A DNA stretch of 64,000 nucleotides from positions 1,488,001-1,552,000 of the forward strand of contig NZ_CP120653.1 in NCBI RefSeq assembly GCF_030545015.1. Reading direction: 5' to 3'. Below are positions 25,837 through 35,136 of the stretch, piece after piece; position 1 is the first letter of the stretch; each line of letters opens with the position of its first letter. Below the pieces are notes generated by a model. That model was not told where the DNA came from, did not search any database, and was given only the letters and a program-made list of their open reading frames with translations. This DNA comes from Myroides sp. JBRI-B21084. Lineage in GTDB: Bacteria; Bacteroidota; Bacteroidia; Flavobacteriales; Flavobacteriaceae. A program made the translations under genes and the position numbers.

Positions 25837-27033
25837 TTATAACAGTATTAAATTAATGTCTTTATAATTTAAGTTGAACCATTTACTAATTGCTTCGTTT
25901 ACCAAAATACCTTTGTACATATAAATACCTGAACGAATAGAGTTATCGTAGCTTACCGCATCGTCTATTGATCCGTTTTCACAAAGATCTAAAAGGTAAG
26001 GCGATAAAATATTACTTATGGCTAACGACGCGGTTTTAGAATATTTTGCAGTAATATTTGGTACTCCGTAATGTATAACACCGTATTTAATTTGGGTAGG
26101 TTTTTCGTGTGTTGTTACCTCAGACGTTTCAAAGCATCCACCATTATCAATACAAACATCAATTACTACAGCACCTGGTTTCATACGTTGTACCATTTCT
26201 TCGGTTACTAAAATGGGCGAACGGTTACAACCTTTAACGGCGCCAATGGCTACATCGCAACGCATTAAAGCTTTTGTAAGTACTTTTTCTTGTATGGTTG
26301 ATGTAAAAACTTGTGTTGGTAGTGTTTTTTGTAAACGTTTAAGTTTATGAATATTATTGTCGAATACTTTTACGTTGGCACCTAATGCTAGCGATGTTCT
26401 AATAGCTGCTTCGGCAACCAAACCCGCGCCAATAATTACAACTTCGGTTGGTGGTACACCTGCAATATTCCCAAAAAGTAAACCTTTACCGCCGTTCATT
26501 CTGCACATATAATCTGCAGCTATTTGTATAGAAGCTATACCAGCAATTTCACTTATAGAATCTAAAAAAGGGTAGGCGTTAAATTTATCTTTAATGAATT
26601 CAAAACATAATGCAGTAATTTTCTTTTTTTCTAACGCTGCAAAATATTCCTTTTTTTGAGTTTTTAATTGCAATGCCGAAAATAGATAAGTTTTAGGTTT
26701 CATTAACTTAATTTCGTCAATGGTTGGTGGTTCTACCTTTAAAATAATAGGGCATGCAAATACTTTTTCTTTATCATGTGTAATAATAGCACCTGCTTCA
26801 CTGTACTTTTTATCGTCGTAACTTGCTTCTAAACCTGCACCTGCTTCTATCAATATTTTATGGCCTGCTTTTACAAGCATGTTGACCGATTCGGGTGTTA
26901 AACAAACCCTTTTTTCTATTCTAAAATCTTCTTTAGGTATGCCAATAAAAAGTTGTCCGCGTTTTTTGCGAATTTCTAACTTTTCTTCTTGTGGAATTAA
27001 TTCCGATTTTGAAAAAGGGCTTAAAGTATCCAT
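25837..27033 (-). CDS. ald: Alanine dehydrogenase
   Basis: A 398-residue NAD-dependent alanine dehydrogenase of the AlaDh/PNT family, which interconverts alanine and pyruvate plus ammonia. Visible blocks are FIGIPKEDFRIEKRVCLTPE (substrate-binding Arg and Lys region), VEPPTIDEIKLMKP, the Rossmann motif VVIIGAGLVAEAAIRTSLALGA, DVAIGAVKG and GGCFETSEVTTHEKP. It is longer than the 370-residue norm because of an N-terminal extension of about 28 residues. Transhydrogenase PntA is the main alternative, but the length and GGCFETSE fit Ald. It follows tsaE by 3 bases and so is coupled with the porX operon. Confidence 0.85.
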   Translation of the reverse strand: MDTLSPFSKSELIPQEEKLEIRKKRGQLFIGIPKEDFRIEKRVCLTPESVNMLVKAGHKILIEAGAGLEASYDDKKYSEAGAIITHDKEKVFACPIILKVEPPTIDEIKLMKPKTYLFSALQLKTQKKEYFAALEKKKITALCFEFIKDKFNAYPFLDSISEIAGIASIQIAADYMCRMNGGKGLLFGNIAGVPPTEVVIIGAGLVAEAAIRTSLALGANVKVFDNNIHKLKRLQKTLPTQVFTSTIQEKVLTKALMRCDVAIGAVKGCNRSPILVTEEMVQRMKPGAVVIDVCIDNGGCFETSEVTTHEKPTQIKYGVIHYGVPNITAKYSKTASLAISNILSPYLLDLCENGSIDDAVSYDNSIRSGIYMYKGILVNEAISKWFNLNYKDINLILL

Positions 27034-27036
27034 AAA

Positions 27037-27441
27037 TTATTCAAATTTTAAAGTACGGGTATATTCATCTATTATCGTAATGGTAATAACATGGGTTTCA
27101 TTTGGTAAAATACTTTCTGCCATTTCGGGCCATTCTACAAAACACCAAGCGTTTTCGTAAAAATATTCATCTAACCCCATATCATAAACTTCTTGATCGT
27201 TTTTTAATCGATACAAATCAAAATGATATACTTTATTTTCATGAGCAACGTATTCATTTACAATAGAAAAAGTAGGGCTATTTGCCATATCGGTAACTCC
27301 TAAATTGTTTGCTAATGCTTTTATAAGTGTTGTTTTACCAGCGCCCATAGGTGCATTAAACAGCCATGTTTTGTGTTTACTGTTTGCAATTAAAGCTTTT
27401 GCTATTTTGTTAATATCGTTTAAATTGTACGTAAATGTCAT
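27037..27441 (-). CDS. tsaE: tRNA t6A biosynthesis ATPase TsaE
   Basis: A 134-residue P-loop ATPase (TsaE/YjeE). It works with TsaB and TsaD to place threonylcarbamoyl on A37 of tRNAs that read ANN codons. Walker A is PMGAGKTT (Gly33-Thr38 region), then the SPTFSIVNEY strand, HFDLYRLKN and FVEWPEMAESILP. All TsaE blocks are present in the correct order. The start ATG is 8 bases after the porX stop, and ald begins 3 bases after its own stop. Another t6A enzyme, TsaC, is encoded at 51075-51644. Confidence 0.93.
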   Translation of the reverse strand: MTFTYNLNDINKIAKALIANSKHKTWLFNAPMGAGKTTLIKALANNLGVTDMANSPTFSIVNEYVAHENKVYHFDLYRLKNDQEVYDMGLDEYFYENAWCFVEWPEMAESILPNETHVITITIIDEYTRTLKFE

Positions 27442-27449
27442 ATATATTG

Positions 27450-29003
27450 TTACTTTTTAGGAGATAAAGTTATAAAAGGAACAATCATTTCTTCTAAAGA
27501 TATGCCTCCGTGTTGATAGGTATTTTTAAAATAACTAACATAATAATTATAATTGTTAATGTACGCTAAAAAATAATCACTTTTTGCAAAAATATAAGAA
27601 CTACTAATGTTTATTGATGGCAACTGTATTTTTTTTGGATCTTTTACTGCAAAAACATCTTTAGATTCATAAGTTAACGATTTTCCTGTTTTATAACGTA
27701 AATTTAAGCTAGTACTTTTATCACCAATAACTTGCGATGGATTTTTACAATTTATAGTTCCATGATCTGTAGTTATAATTAATTTAAAACCTAAGTTTTG
27801 CGCTTGCTGAATAATTTCCAACAAAGGTGAATTTTTAAACCAACTTTGGGTTAATGATCGATATGCTTTATCGGTAGATGCTAATTCTTTAATAACTTCC
27901 ATTTCGGTTTTTGCATGCGATATCATATCAACAAAATTATAAACTAATGCAATTAATTTATTGTTTTTCATTGATTTAAAATTGTCTGCAAATTTTTTAC
28001 CGTCTTTTAAATTGGTTATTTTATGGTATTCGTGTTTTATGTTTAATCGCAATCTATTTAGTTGGTTTTCTAAAAATTCAGCTTCAAATAAATTTTTTCC
28101 ACCTTCATCAACATCATTTTTCCAATATTGTGGCAATTGTTTTTCCATTTGTAAAGGCGTTAAGCCCGAAAATATTGCATTTCTAGCGTACTGTGTTGCT
28201 GTTGGTAAAATAGAGTAGTAGTAATCTTCTTTATCAACTTTATAATGTTGATTTATAATGCTTTCGAAAGATTTCCATTGGTCAAATCTTAAATTATCAA
28301 TCACAATAAAAAGAACGTTATCATCGCCACGTAATTCAGGAACTACTTTTTTCACGAATAATTTATGTGAAAATAATGGTGCATTTTCTTCGTTATTTAT
28401 CCAATCTTCGTAATTTTTTTCTACAAATTTTCCAAATTGCGAGTTTGCTTCCTCTTTTTGTCGTTCTAAAATTTCGCTTAAATTTTGGTCTTCAATAGCT
28501 TCAAGTTGTAATTCCCAAAAAATTAAGCGTTTGTATAAATCGGCCCAATCTTGAAAATTATTAGCCTGCATCATATCCAAAGCAATGCTTCTAAATTCTT
28601 TTTGGTAATCAAGTGATGTTTTTTCTGATATTAATCTAGAATGATCTAGGTTTTTCTTTAAACTTAATAAAATTTGATTAGGATTAACTGGTTTTATTAA
28701 GTAATCTGCAATTTTTGCTCCAATTGCTTCATCCATTATATATTCCTCCTCACTTTTAGTAATCATGATTACCGGTGTGGTTGATTTTTTTTCTTTTAAT
28801 TCAGATAAAGTTTCCAAGCCGGTTATTCCAGGCATGTTCTCATCTAAAAAAACAATATCAAAATTGGTTTCGTTAAATAAATCAATAGCATCTTGGCCAT
28901 TTGTAGCAGTAGTAACTCGGTATCCTTTTTTTTCTAAAAATAGTATATGTGGCTTTAATAAATCAATTTCATCATCAACCCACAAAATTTTAATTTCGTT
29001 CAT
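27450..29003 (-). CDS. porX: PorX, response regulator with PglZ phosphatase-like domain
   Basis: A 517-residue protein. Residues 1-120 form a receiver domain: acidic pocket near Asp10-Asp11, phospho-acceptor Asp54 (FLDENMPG), Thr82 and Lys104 (YLIKPVNP). From about residue 200 to the end is a PglZ/alkaline phosphatase-like domain with FIVIDNLRFDQW, ILPTATQYARNAIFSGL, VDMISHAKTEM and LIITTDHGTINCK. This is the PorX architecture. In Porphyromonas, PorX with the kinase PorY and sigma factor SigP controls the type IX secretion system, and PorX has a metal-dependent oligonucleotide-cleaving activity. No kinase gene is adjacent. tsaE and ald follow closely. Confidence 0.9.
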   Translation of the reverse strand: MNEIKILWVDDEIDLLKPHILFLEKKGYRVTTATNGQDAIDLFNETNFDIVFLDENMPGITGLETLSELKEKKSTTPVIMITKSEEEYIMDEAIGAKIADYLIKPVNPNQILLSLKKNLDHSRLISEKTSLDYQKEFRSIALDMMQANNFQDWADLYKRLIFWELQLEAIEDQNLSEILERQKEEANSQFGKFVEKNYEDWINNEENAPLFSHKLFVKKVVPELRGDDNVLFIVIDNLRFDQWKSFESIINQHYKVDKEDYYYSILPTATQYARNAIFSGLTPLQMEKQLPQYWKNDVDEGGKNLFEAEFLENQLNRLRLNIKHEYHKITNLKDGKKFADNFKSMKNNKLIALVYNFVDMISHAKTEMEVIKELASTDKAYRSLTQSWFKNSPLLEIIQQAQNLGFKLIITTDHGTINCKNPSQVIGDKSTSLNLRYKTGKSLTYESKDVFAVKDPKKIQLPSINISSSYIFAKSDYFLAYINNYNYYVSYFKNTYQHGGISLEEMIVPFITLSPKK

Positions 29004-29016
29004 AGCAATATTAATT

Positions 29017-29041
29017 TATCCTTATATAGTTAATAAGGATA
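29017..29041 (-). promoter_or_regulatory. Inverted repeat in the porX leader
   Basis: TATCCTTAT (29017-29025) and ATAAGGATA (29033-29041) form a 9-bp perfect inverted repeat with a 7-base loop. It lies 14-38 bases upstream of the porX ATG. No T-run follows, so it is not a terminator; it may be an operator or an RNA hairpin near the ribosome entry site. Confidence 0.45.
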
Positions 29042-29206
29042 TTAAGGTTTAAATATACTAAAAAAACAACGTATAGGTTTCTTAAAAAAGAATTAAAAAA
29101 CAAATGGAAGCTTTAAAATAAAATTTAGTTTTTGTTTTTTAGGTACATTTGTATCCTAAATGCTAAAATAATAGCAAAATATAGTTTAATTAACTAAAAA
29201 AAGTAA

Positions 29207-30202
29207 ATGATATTTTCTTTTATAATACCTGTTTATAACAGACCCGATGAGATTGATGAATTACTATATAGTTTAACTTTTCAAACCTATAAAGAATGGT
29301 TTGAAGTTGTAGTTGTTGAAGATGGGTCAACTTTAAATTGCCAAAACGTAGTTGAAAAATATGCAAACAAATTAAATGTTTCGTATTATTTTAAGAAAAA
29401 TTCTGGTCCTGGCGATTCACGTAATTTTGGAATGAATGTTGCAAAAGGCACTTATTTTATCATTCTAGATTCAGATTGTATTTTACCTAATAATTATTTG
29501 CAAGAAGTAAATGTTTTTTTATCAGTTAATTATGTAGATTGTTTTGGAGGACCAGATGCAGCACATGAGTCCTTTTCTGATGTGCAAAAAGCTATAAACC
29601 AAGTAATGACATCTGTTTTAACTACAGGAGGAATTAGGGGTGCAAACGAAAAATTAGGGAAATTTCAACCCCGAAGTTTTAATATGGGTATCTCAAAAGA
29701 AGCTTTTTTGGCAACTAAAGGCTTTGGTAAAATTCATCCTGGTGAAGATCCGGATTTATCAATTCGTTTATGGAAAATGAATTTTAAAACAGCTTTAATT
29801 CCCAATGCTTTTGTGTATCATAAACGACGCATAGATTGGGGAAAATTCTACAAACAAGTCAACAAATTTGGTAAAGCACGCCCCATTTTAAATCAACGTT
29901 ACCCAGAATATTCAAAAATAACCTATTGGTTTCCAACCTTATTTTCAACGGGTTTTTTAATTGCAATTATATTGTTTTTTTGGGGTAACTACTTGTTAAT
30001 TACAATTTATTGTGCTTATTATTTGCTTTTATTTTTGCAAAGTTTGATAAATACAAAAAGTTTAAAAATAAGTTTTTTAACAATTATTGCAAGTTTTATT
30101 CAGTTTTTTGGATATGGGGCAGGGTTTTTGTACAGTAATTTTTTGTTAAATGTAAAAAGGAAAGAAGCTACACAAGCAATGCCCGAAATGTTTTTTAAAT
30201 AA
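29207..30202 (+). CDS. Family 2 glycosyltransferase, membrane-anchored
   Basis: A 331-residue GT-A fold glycosyltransferase. It starts FSFIIPVYNRPDEIDELL and has VVEDGS, GPGDSRNFGMNVAKG and the metal-binding motif LDSDCILP. HPGEDPDLSIRLWKM carries the likely catalytic acidic residues. Two or three hydrophobic helices at the C terminus (about 245-310) anchor it in the membrane. It should add a sugar to a lipid-linked or surface polysaccharide, but donor and acceptor are unknown. The stop is one base before coaE, so the two are co-transcribed. Confidence 0.88.
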   Translation: MIFSFIIPVYNRPDEIDELLYSLTFQTYKEWFEVVVVEDGSTLNCQNVVEKYANKLNVSYYFKKNSGPGDSRNFGMNVAKGTYFIILDSDCILPNNYLQEVNVFLSVNYVDCFGGPDAAHESFSDVQKAINQVMTSVLTTGGIRGANEKLGKFQPRSFNMGISKEAFLATKGFGKIHPGEDPDLSIRLWKMNFKTALIPNAFVYHKRRIDWGKFYKQVNKFGKARPILNQRYPEYSKITYWFPTLFSTGFLIAIILFFWGNYLLITIYCAYYLLLFLQSLINTKSLKISFLTIIASFIQFFGYGAGFLYSNFLLNVKRKEATQAMPEMFFK

Positions 30203-30203
30203 T

Positions 30204-30791
30204 ATGACAAAAATTATTGGTTTAACCGGTGGAATTGGTAGTGGTAAAACTACCATGATAAATTATATAAAAGCCAAAGGTTTTAAGGTTTATATTGCCG
30301 ATGATGCAGGTAAAAAAGTAATGAATGATTCTGTAATTATTAAAAAAATTAATGATTTATTTAATGGTGATGTTTTACAAAATGACGGCTTTTTAGATAG
30401 ACCCAAAATTGCTTCGTTAGTTTTTAACAATAAAATATTATTGCAAAAGCTAAATCAAATTGTGCATCCAGCTGTTGAAGCTGATTTTCAAAATTTTTTA
30501 CAAAATAATAAAGATCAATCAATAATTTTTAAGGAATCGGCACTATTGTTTGAAACAGAAGCTTATAAAAAATGTTTTGCAACTATTTTAATAACAGCTC
30601 CTTTAAATCTACGTATTGAACGTGTTTTAAAAAGAGATAATATTACAAAGGAGCAAATTTTAAACAGAATGAATAACCAAATGAGTGATGAAAACAAAAT
30701 AAAGCTAGCAACTTATGTTGTTGAAAATGTTGATGTTAATATTGCTTATAAACGTTTAGATAGTATAATTAGTGAAATTATAACAAATTAA
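30204..30791 (+). CDS. coaE: Dephospho-CoA kinase
   Basis: A 195-residue P-loop kinase that phosphorylates dephospho-CoA at the 3' OH, the last step of CoA synthesis. The N terminus IIGLTGGIGSGKTT holds Walker A. YIADDAGKKVM fits the D-x-D region of the CoA-binding part, IVHPAVEADF is the substrate-binding HP motif, and KESALLFETEAYK is the LLFE block. The length is typical. It follows the glycosyltransferase by one base; its transcript ends before a new promoter at about 30798-30829. Confidence 0.94.
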   Translation: MTKIIGLTGGIGSGKTTMINYIKAKGFKVYIADDAGKKVMNDSVIIKKINDLFNGDVLQNDGFLDRPKIASLVFNNKILLQKLNQIVHPAVEADFQNFLQNNKDQSIIFKESALLFETEAYKKCFATILITAPLNLRIERVLKRDNITKEQILNRMNNQMSDENKIKLATYVVENVDVNIAYKRLDSIISEIITN

Positions 30792-30797
30792 ATTTTG

Positions 30798-30829
30798 TTG
30801 TTAATTTTAGGTTAAAAAAAATATTTTTG
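30798..30829 (+). promoter_or_regulatory. Promoter of the OmpR-type two-component pair
   Basis: TTG (30798-30800), a 21-base spacer and TATTTTTG (30822-30829) fit the Bacteroidota promoter pattern. A second TAAATTTG occurs near 30844. The kinase ATG is at 30872. Confidence 0.55.
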
Positions 30830-30871
30830 TATTGTTAAAATGTTAAATTTGTAACATAGTTTAATTAAATA

Positions 30872-32479
30872 ATGAATAAATTTAGATTTCAATTTTTAAT
30901 TGTTCTAATGAGTTTAGCTTTATTAGGTATCATCTTAATTCAGCTTTATTGGATTAGTACAAGTTATCAAAATAACGACATACAATTTCAGCATATGGTT
31001 AACCAAACCATATCTAAAGTGGCTGATAAGGTAAAAGAAAAAGAAAAATACGATTTTAATAAAAAATTTTATGAATATAGAACAAAGACAGGTAAGGTAC
31101 CTGACAAAAAGGCTATTAAAGAAATTTTTTATATAGAAAAAGACAATCGAACCAATCAAGAAATTATTTATTCAAATATTATTTCTGTAGAAAATATAAC
31201 CGATTTTAATTTCGGACAAAAGTTCATTGACAGTGCAAGTGGTTTAAAAAAAGATTATAAAAATTATATAAGTAGTCGTAAAACAGAAATTTATAGGGGA
31301 AAACAACAAAAAATTGATGGGATAGAAACAGGAATGCATCGTGCTTTAAATACCCAAAATAAACCCGATGAAGTAATTTCTAAAGAAGGTAATGTAGTAG
31401 AATTTGTAGATGTTTATTACAACGATGTGGTATCAACATACCCTATAGAAGAACGTTTAAATAAGAAAGAATTACAATTATTACTTCAACAAGAATTAAC
31501 ACATAGAAAATTAACTACAAATTTTGAATTTGCAGTTTTTAACAATGGTGATACCACACCAATTAAGTCGGATAATTTTATTTATAACGACAGAAATACT
31601 TTTTCGGCACCAATTTTAACCGATTTAGAAAATAAATCAAAGTATCATTTATATGTTAGTTTTCCGCATAAATCAAAATTTTTAGCATCTGATTTAGTCC
31701 CATTCATTTTAATTTCATTATTGTTCACCCTAGTAATTATTGCAGCATATTATAGTGCAATAAGACAATTAATTACACAAAGACAAATTTCTGAGATAAA
31801 AAATGACTTCATTAATAATATGACACATGAGTTTAAAACGCCTATAGCAACTATAAATCTTGCTTTAGATGCTATAAAAAACCCTAAGATTATTAATGAT
31901 GAGGAAAAGGTTTTGCGTTACGTACAAATGATTCGCGATGAAAACAAACGAATGCATGCGCAAATAGAAAATATTTTAAGAATATCTAAACTAGAAAAGA
32001 AAGAACTTGATATTCCTAAAGAAAAAATTGAATTAACCGAGGTTTTAGAAGTAGCAATAGATCACGTATCATTATTAGTAGAAGACAGACAGGGTACATT
32101 AACAACCCATTTTAATACACAACGCGATACGGTGCTTATAAATCCAACACATTTTACAAGCGTTTTTGTAAATATTTTAGATAATGCCATTAAATATTCA
32201 CCAAATGCACCTGTGATTGATATTTATACTGAAAATGTAAAAGATACCATAATTGTAAAAATTAAAGATCAAGGTGCAGGCATGAGCAAAGCCGCAACAA
32301 AAAAAATATTTGATAAATTTTACCGCGAACATACTGGTGATTTACATAATGTAAAAGGCCATGGTTTAGGTTTAGCCTATGTAAAACAAATTGTAGACGA
32401 TCACAATGCACAAGTTTATGTAGAAAGTGAAAAGGGTAAAGGTAGTACCTTTATTATTAAAATACCATTAATAAATTAA
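30872..32479 (+). CDS. Sensor histidine kinase
   Basis: A 535-residue membrane kinase. Helix 1 (about 9-31) and helix 2 (about 275-297) flank a periplasmic sensor region of about 240 residues with no recognised fold. The HisKA motif is NNMTHEFKTPIATI (His319). The ATPase has the N box FVNILDNAIKYS (Asn438), G1 DQGAGM (466-471), F box IFDKFYR and G2 GHGLGLAYVKQI. It lacks a HAMP domain, as is common in RprX-like Bacteroidota kinases. The cognate regulator gene starts 22 bases downstream. Confidence 0.92.
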   Translation: MNKFRFQFLIVLMSLALLGIILIQLYWISTSYQNNDIQFQHMVNQTISKVADKVKEKEKYDFNKKFYEYRTKTGKVPDKKAIKEIFYIEKDNRTNQEIIYSNIISVENITDFNFGQKFIDSASGLKKDYKNYISSRKTEIYRGKQQKIDGIETGMHRALNTQNKPDEVISKEGNVVEFVDVYYNDVVSTYPIEERLNKKELQLLLQQELTHRKLTTNFEFAVFNNGDTTPIKSDNFIYNDRNTFSAPILTDLENKSKYHLYVSFPHKSKFLASDLVPFILISLLFTLVIIAAYYSAIRQLITQRQISEIKNDFINNMTHEFKTPIATINLALDAIKNPKIINDEEKVLRYVQMIRDENKRMHAQIENILRISKLEKKELDIPKEKIELTEVLEVAIDHVSLLVEDRQGTLTTHFNTQRDTVLINPTHFTSVFVNILDNAIKYSPNAPVIDIYTENVKDTIIVKIKDQGAGMSKAATKKIFDKFYREHTGDLHNVKGHGLGLAYVKQIVDDHNAQVYVESEKGKGSTFIIKIPLIN

Positions 32480-32501
32480 ACGAAACAACAAACAGAGAAA
32501 T

Positions 32502-33215
32502 ATGGAAACAATCAACAAAAAAATCTTGCTAGTAGAAGACGACCCTAATTTTGGTTCAATTTTAAAAGATTATTTATCAATGAACGATTTTGAAGTTACA
32601 CTTGCCAAAAATGGTATGGAAGGCTTTGAAAAGTTTAAAAAGGATACTTTTGATTTATGTATATTGGATGTAATGATGCCTTATAAAGACGGATTTACAT
32701 TGGCACGTGAAATACGCGATAAAAATAAAGAAATTCCACTTATATTCTTAACAGCTAAAACAATGAAAGAAGATGTTTTAAAAGGATATAAAGTAGGAGC
32801 AGATGATTATTTAAATAAACCTTTTGATTCTGAAGTTTTATTAATGAAGATTAAAGCAATTATGCAACGTAAATCTTCTGAAGTAAAAGCAGAAAATACA
32901 AAATTCGAATTTCAAATTGGAAATTTTAACCTTAATGCTAAACTTCGTTTTTTAACTTTTAAAAACGACGAACCTATAAAATTGTCTCCAAAAGAAAACG
33001 AATTATTAAAAATGTTGGCACTTTATGAAAACGATTTAATGCCTCGTGAAGTTGCTTTAACAAAAATTTGGCGCGATGATAACTATTTTACTTCTAGAAG
33101 TATGGATGTTTATATTGCTAAATTAAGAAAATACCTAAAAGCTGACGAAAATGTTGAAATTTTAAACATACATGGCGAAGGTTTTAGATTAGTAATCAAA
33201 AACAAAGAACAATAA
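32502..33215 (+). CDS. OmpR/PhoB-family response regulator
   Basis: A 237-residue transcription factor. The receiver domain has the acidic pair VEDDP, phospho-acceptor Asp56 (CILDVMMP), Thr84 (FLTAK) and Lys106 (YLNKPF). The C-terminal winged helix (about 135-235) reads KLSPKENELLKMLALYENDL, then SRSMDVYIAKLRKYLK and NIHGEGFRLV, which is typical of OmpR-type DNA binding. It partners the kinase upstream. The target regulon is not visible here. The pair resembles RprY/RprX of Bacteroides, but this is from family layout only. A terminator follows at once. Confidence 0.93.
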   Translation: METINKKILLVEDDPNFGSILKDYLSMNDFEVTLAKNGMEGFEKFKKDTFDLCILDVMMPYKDGFTLAREIRDKNKEIPLIFLTAKTMKEDVLKGYKVGADDYLNKPFDSEVLLMKIKAIMQRKSSEVKAENTKFEFQIGNFNLNAKLRFLTFKNDEPIKLSPKENELLKMLALYENDLMPREVALTKIWRDDNYFTSRSMDVYIAKLRKYLKADENVEILNIHGEGFRLVIKNKEQ

Positions 33216-33240
33216 AAAAAAGGCTTTAAGCCTTTTTTTT
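33214..33240. terminator. Bidirectional terminator, response regulator / M42 peptidase
   Basis: AAAAAAAAGGCTT pairs with AAGCCTTTTTTTT. The symmetric A and T tracts allow use on both strands; the two convergent stops lie at either edge. Confidence 0.85.
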
Positions 33241-34333
33241 ATTTAAAATAATTAAAATTATGGTTGCTTTCTATTTGTAAAAGCGTTTCGTAAATTAATT
33301 GAATTACATGTTCAACATCGTTTTTATGAACCATTTCAACCGTTGTGTGCATGTATCTTAAAGGTAACGAAATTAAAGCCGAAGCCACACCTCCGTTACT
33401 GTAAGCAAAAGCATCGGTGTCTGTACCTGTAACTCGTGACGATGCTAAACGCTGAAAAGGTATATTGTTTTTTTGAGCAGTATCAATAATTAAATCTCTT
33501 AAATTATTTTGTACGGCTGGTGCATAAGTTATAACAGGGCCTAAACCAATTTTTGTTTCACCCTCAATTTTTTTATCAATCATAGGTGTGGTACTATCAT
33601 GACAAACATCCGTAATAATTGCAACATTAGGTTTAATAGTTTGTGTAATCATTTCGGCACCACGCAAACCTACTTCCTCTTGTACCGCATTGGTAATATA
33701 CAATCCAAAAGGTAATTTTACATTGTTTTCTTTAAGTAAACGTGCAACCTCTGCAATCATAAAGCCCCCCATACGGTTGTCTAAAGCTCTGCATACAAAT
33801 TTATTATCATTTAATATTTCAAAAGTATCAGGGTAGGTAATAATACACCCTACATGTATACCTAAAGCTTCAACTTCGGCTTTCGATTCACATCCGCAAT
33901 CAATAAAAATATTTTCTAATTTAGGCGTAGGTTCATCCTTTCCTGCACGCATTCTTGTGTGTATAGCTGGCCAGCCAAAAACCCCTTTTACAATTCCGTT
34001 TTTAGTATGAATATTTACACGTTTTGATGGTGCAATAACCTGATCACTGCCACCATTTCTAATCACATAAATCATTCCGTCTTCTGCAATATAATTAACA
34101 TACCATGAAATTTCATCGGCATGGCCTTCAATTACAACTTTAAAATCTGCTTCGGGGTTAATTACACCAACACAAGTTCCGTAAGTATCTGTAAATAAAG
34201 TGTCAACGTAAGGATTGATATAATCCATCCAAAGCTTTTGTCCTTCTTTTTCTGCGCCCGTAGGTGATGCATTATCTAAATAGTTCTTTAAAAATGTTAA
34301 AGATTCTGGTTTTAGTATGATTTTTGCATTCAT
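33239..34333 (-). CDS. M42-family metallo-aminopeptidase
   Basis: A 364-residue M42 (FrvX/PepA-like, glutamyl aminopeptidase or TET) enzyme. Motifs are in order: YLDNASPTGAEKEGQ, EGHADEISWYVNYI (first zinc His-Asp), CRALDNRMGGF (bridging Asp), NAVQEEVGLRGAEMI (Glu-Glu), ITDVCHDST and a C-terminal MHTTVEMVHKNDVEHVI. Such enzymes form large tetrahedral shells and trim peptides in the cytoplasm. Some family members were once called endoglucanases in error. No signal peptide is present. Single-gene transcript. Confidence 0.92.
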   Translation of the reverse strand: MNAKIILKPESLTFLKNYLDNASPTGAEKEGQKLWMDYINPYVDTLFTDTYGTCVGVINPEADFKVVIEGHADEISWYVNYIAEDGMIYVIRNGGSDQVIAPSKRVNIHTKNGIVKGVFGWPAIHTRMRAGKDEPTPKLENIFIDCGCESKAEVEALGIHVGCIITYPDTFEILNDNKFVCRALDNRMGGFMIAEVARLLKENNVKLPFGLYITNAVQEEVGLRGAEMITQTIKPNVAIITDVCHDSTTPMIDKKIEGETKIGLGPVITYAPAVQNNLRDLIIDTAQKNNIPFQRLASSRVTGTDTDAFAYSNGGVASALISLPLRYMHTTVEMVHKNDVEHVIQLIYETLLQIESNHNFNYFK

Positions 34334-34403
34334 TTTTTTAAAAATTATGTACGAAATTACTAATAATTTTGTTCTATATTTACCCTAAAATTGAAAAATT
34401 AAA

Positions 34404-35096
34404 ATGAGAAAAGTTATATTATTGATTGTTGCATTTTTTGCCATGCAAATGCATGCACAGGTGAATGATTGGGAAAAATATGCTGATACTTTACGAACCA
34501 ATGTTTTGGAAGATGGTGAGGTTGAAACAGAATACCTTTTGCCTGAAATGCACATAAATTTTTCTAAAGAAGAAATGGAACGCATTAAAATTCAAAATGT
34601 ATTACGAAAACGAATTTTAAGAGTATATCCATATGCTGTTTTTACTAGTGAAAATTTAACTATTTTGAACGAGAATATGGCTAAAATGAAAACCAATTCG
34701 CAAAAAAGAAAATATTTAAAACGGACTGAAAAATATTTAAAAGAACAATTTGAAGAGCGTTTGAAGAAGCTTTCACGAAAAGATGGGCAAATTTTAGTGA
34801 AGTTAATTAACCGCCAAACAAATAAAACAACTTTTGAATTGGTTAAAGATTTAAAAAGTGGATGGAGTGCTTTTTGGAGTAATCAAACAGCTAAACTATT
34901 TGATATTCAGCTAAAAACAAAATACGACCCCGCTGAAGTTTTAGAAGATTTTTATATTGAAATGATTTTGCAGGAATTAAAAAATGAAGGCCGAATTGAC
35001 TACCAAAAAGCTGCCAAAGATTTAAAAATAGATAAGGTTAAAGCAAATTGGAAACGTAAATTAGGCACTTCGGGTTACTATCCCGAAGAAGATTAA
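34404..35096 (+). CDS. DUF4294 exported protein
   Basis: A 230-residue protein with a signal peptide (RKVILLIVAFFAMQMHAQ) and a helical domain matching DUF4294, a family seen mostly in Flavobacteriia. The conserved run is LRKRILRVYPYAVFTSENL, then KYLKRTEKYLKEQFE, RKDGQILVKLINRQTN and LKSGWSAFWSNQTAKLFDI. The function is unknown. It is exported to the periplasm by inference. dnaX begins 40 bases beyond its stop from its own promoter-like sequence. Confidence 0.85.
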   Translation: MRKVILLIVAFFAMQMHAQVNDWEKYADTLRTNVLEDGEVETEYLLPEMHINFSKEEMERIKIQNVLRKRILRVYPYAVFTSENLTILNENMAKMKTNSQKRKYLKRTEKYLKEQFEERLKKLSRKDGQILVKLINRQTNKTTFELVKDLKSGWSAFWSNQTAKLFDIQLKTKYDPAEVLEDFYIEMILQELKNEGRIDYQKAAKDLKIDKVKANWKRKLGTSGYYPEED

Positions 35097-35111
35097 TCAA
35101 ACATTTTTTGG

Positions 35112-35119
35112 TATATTTG
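35112..35119 (+). promoter_or_regulatory. -7 promoter element of dnaX
   Basis: TATATTTG followed by CAGG lies 17 bases before the dnaX ATG and matches TAnnTTTG. No convincing -33 element was found at the expected distance. Confidence 0.45.
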
Positions 35120-35136
35120 CAGGAAGTATTTAATTC

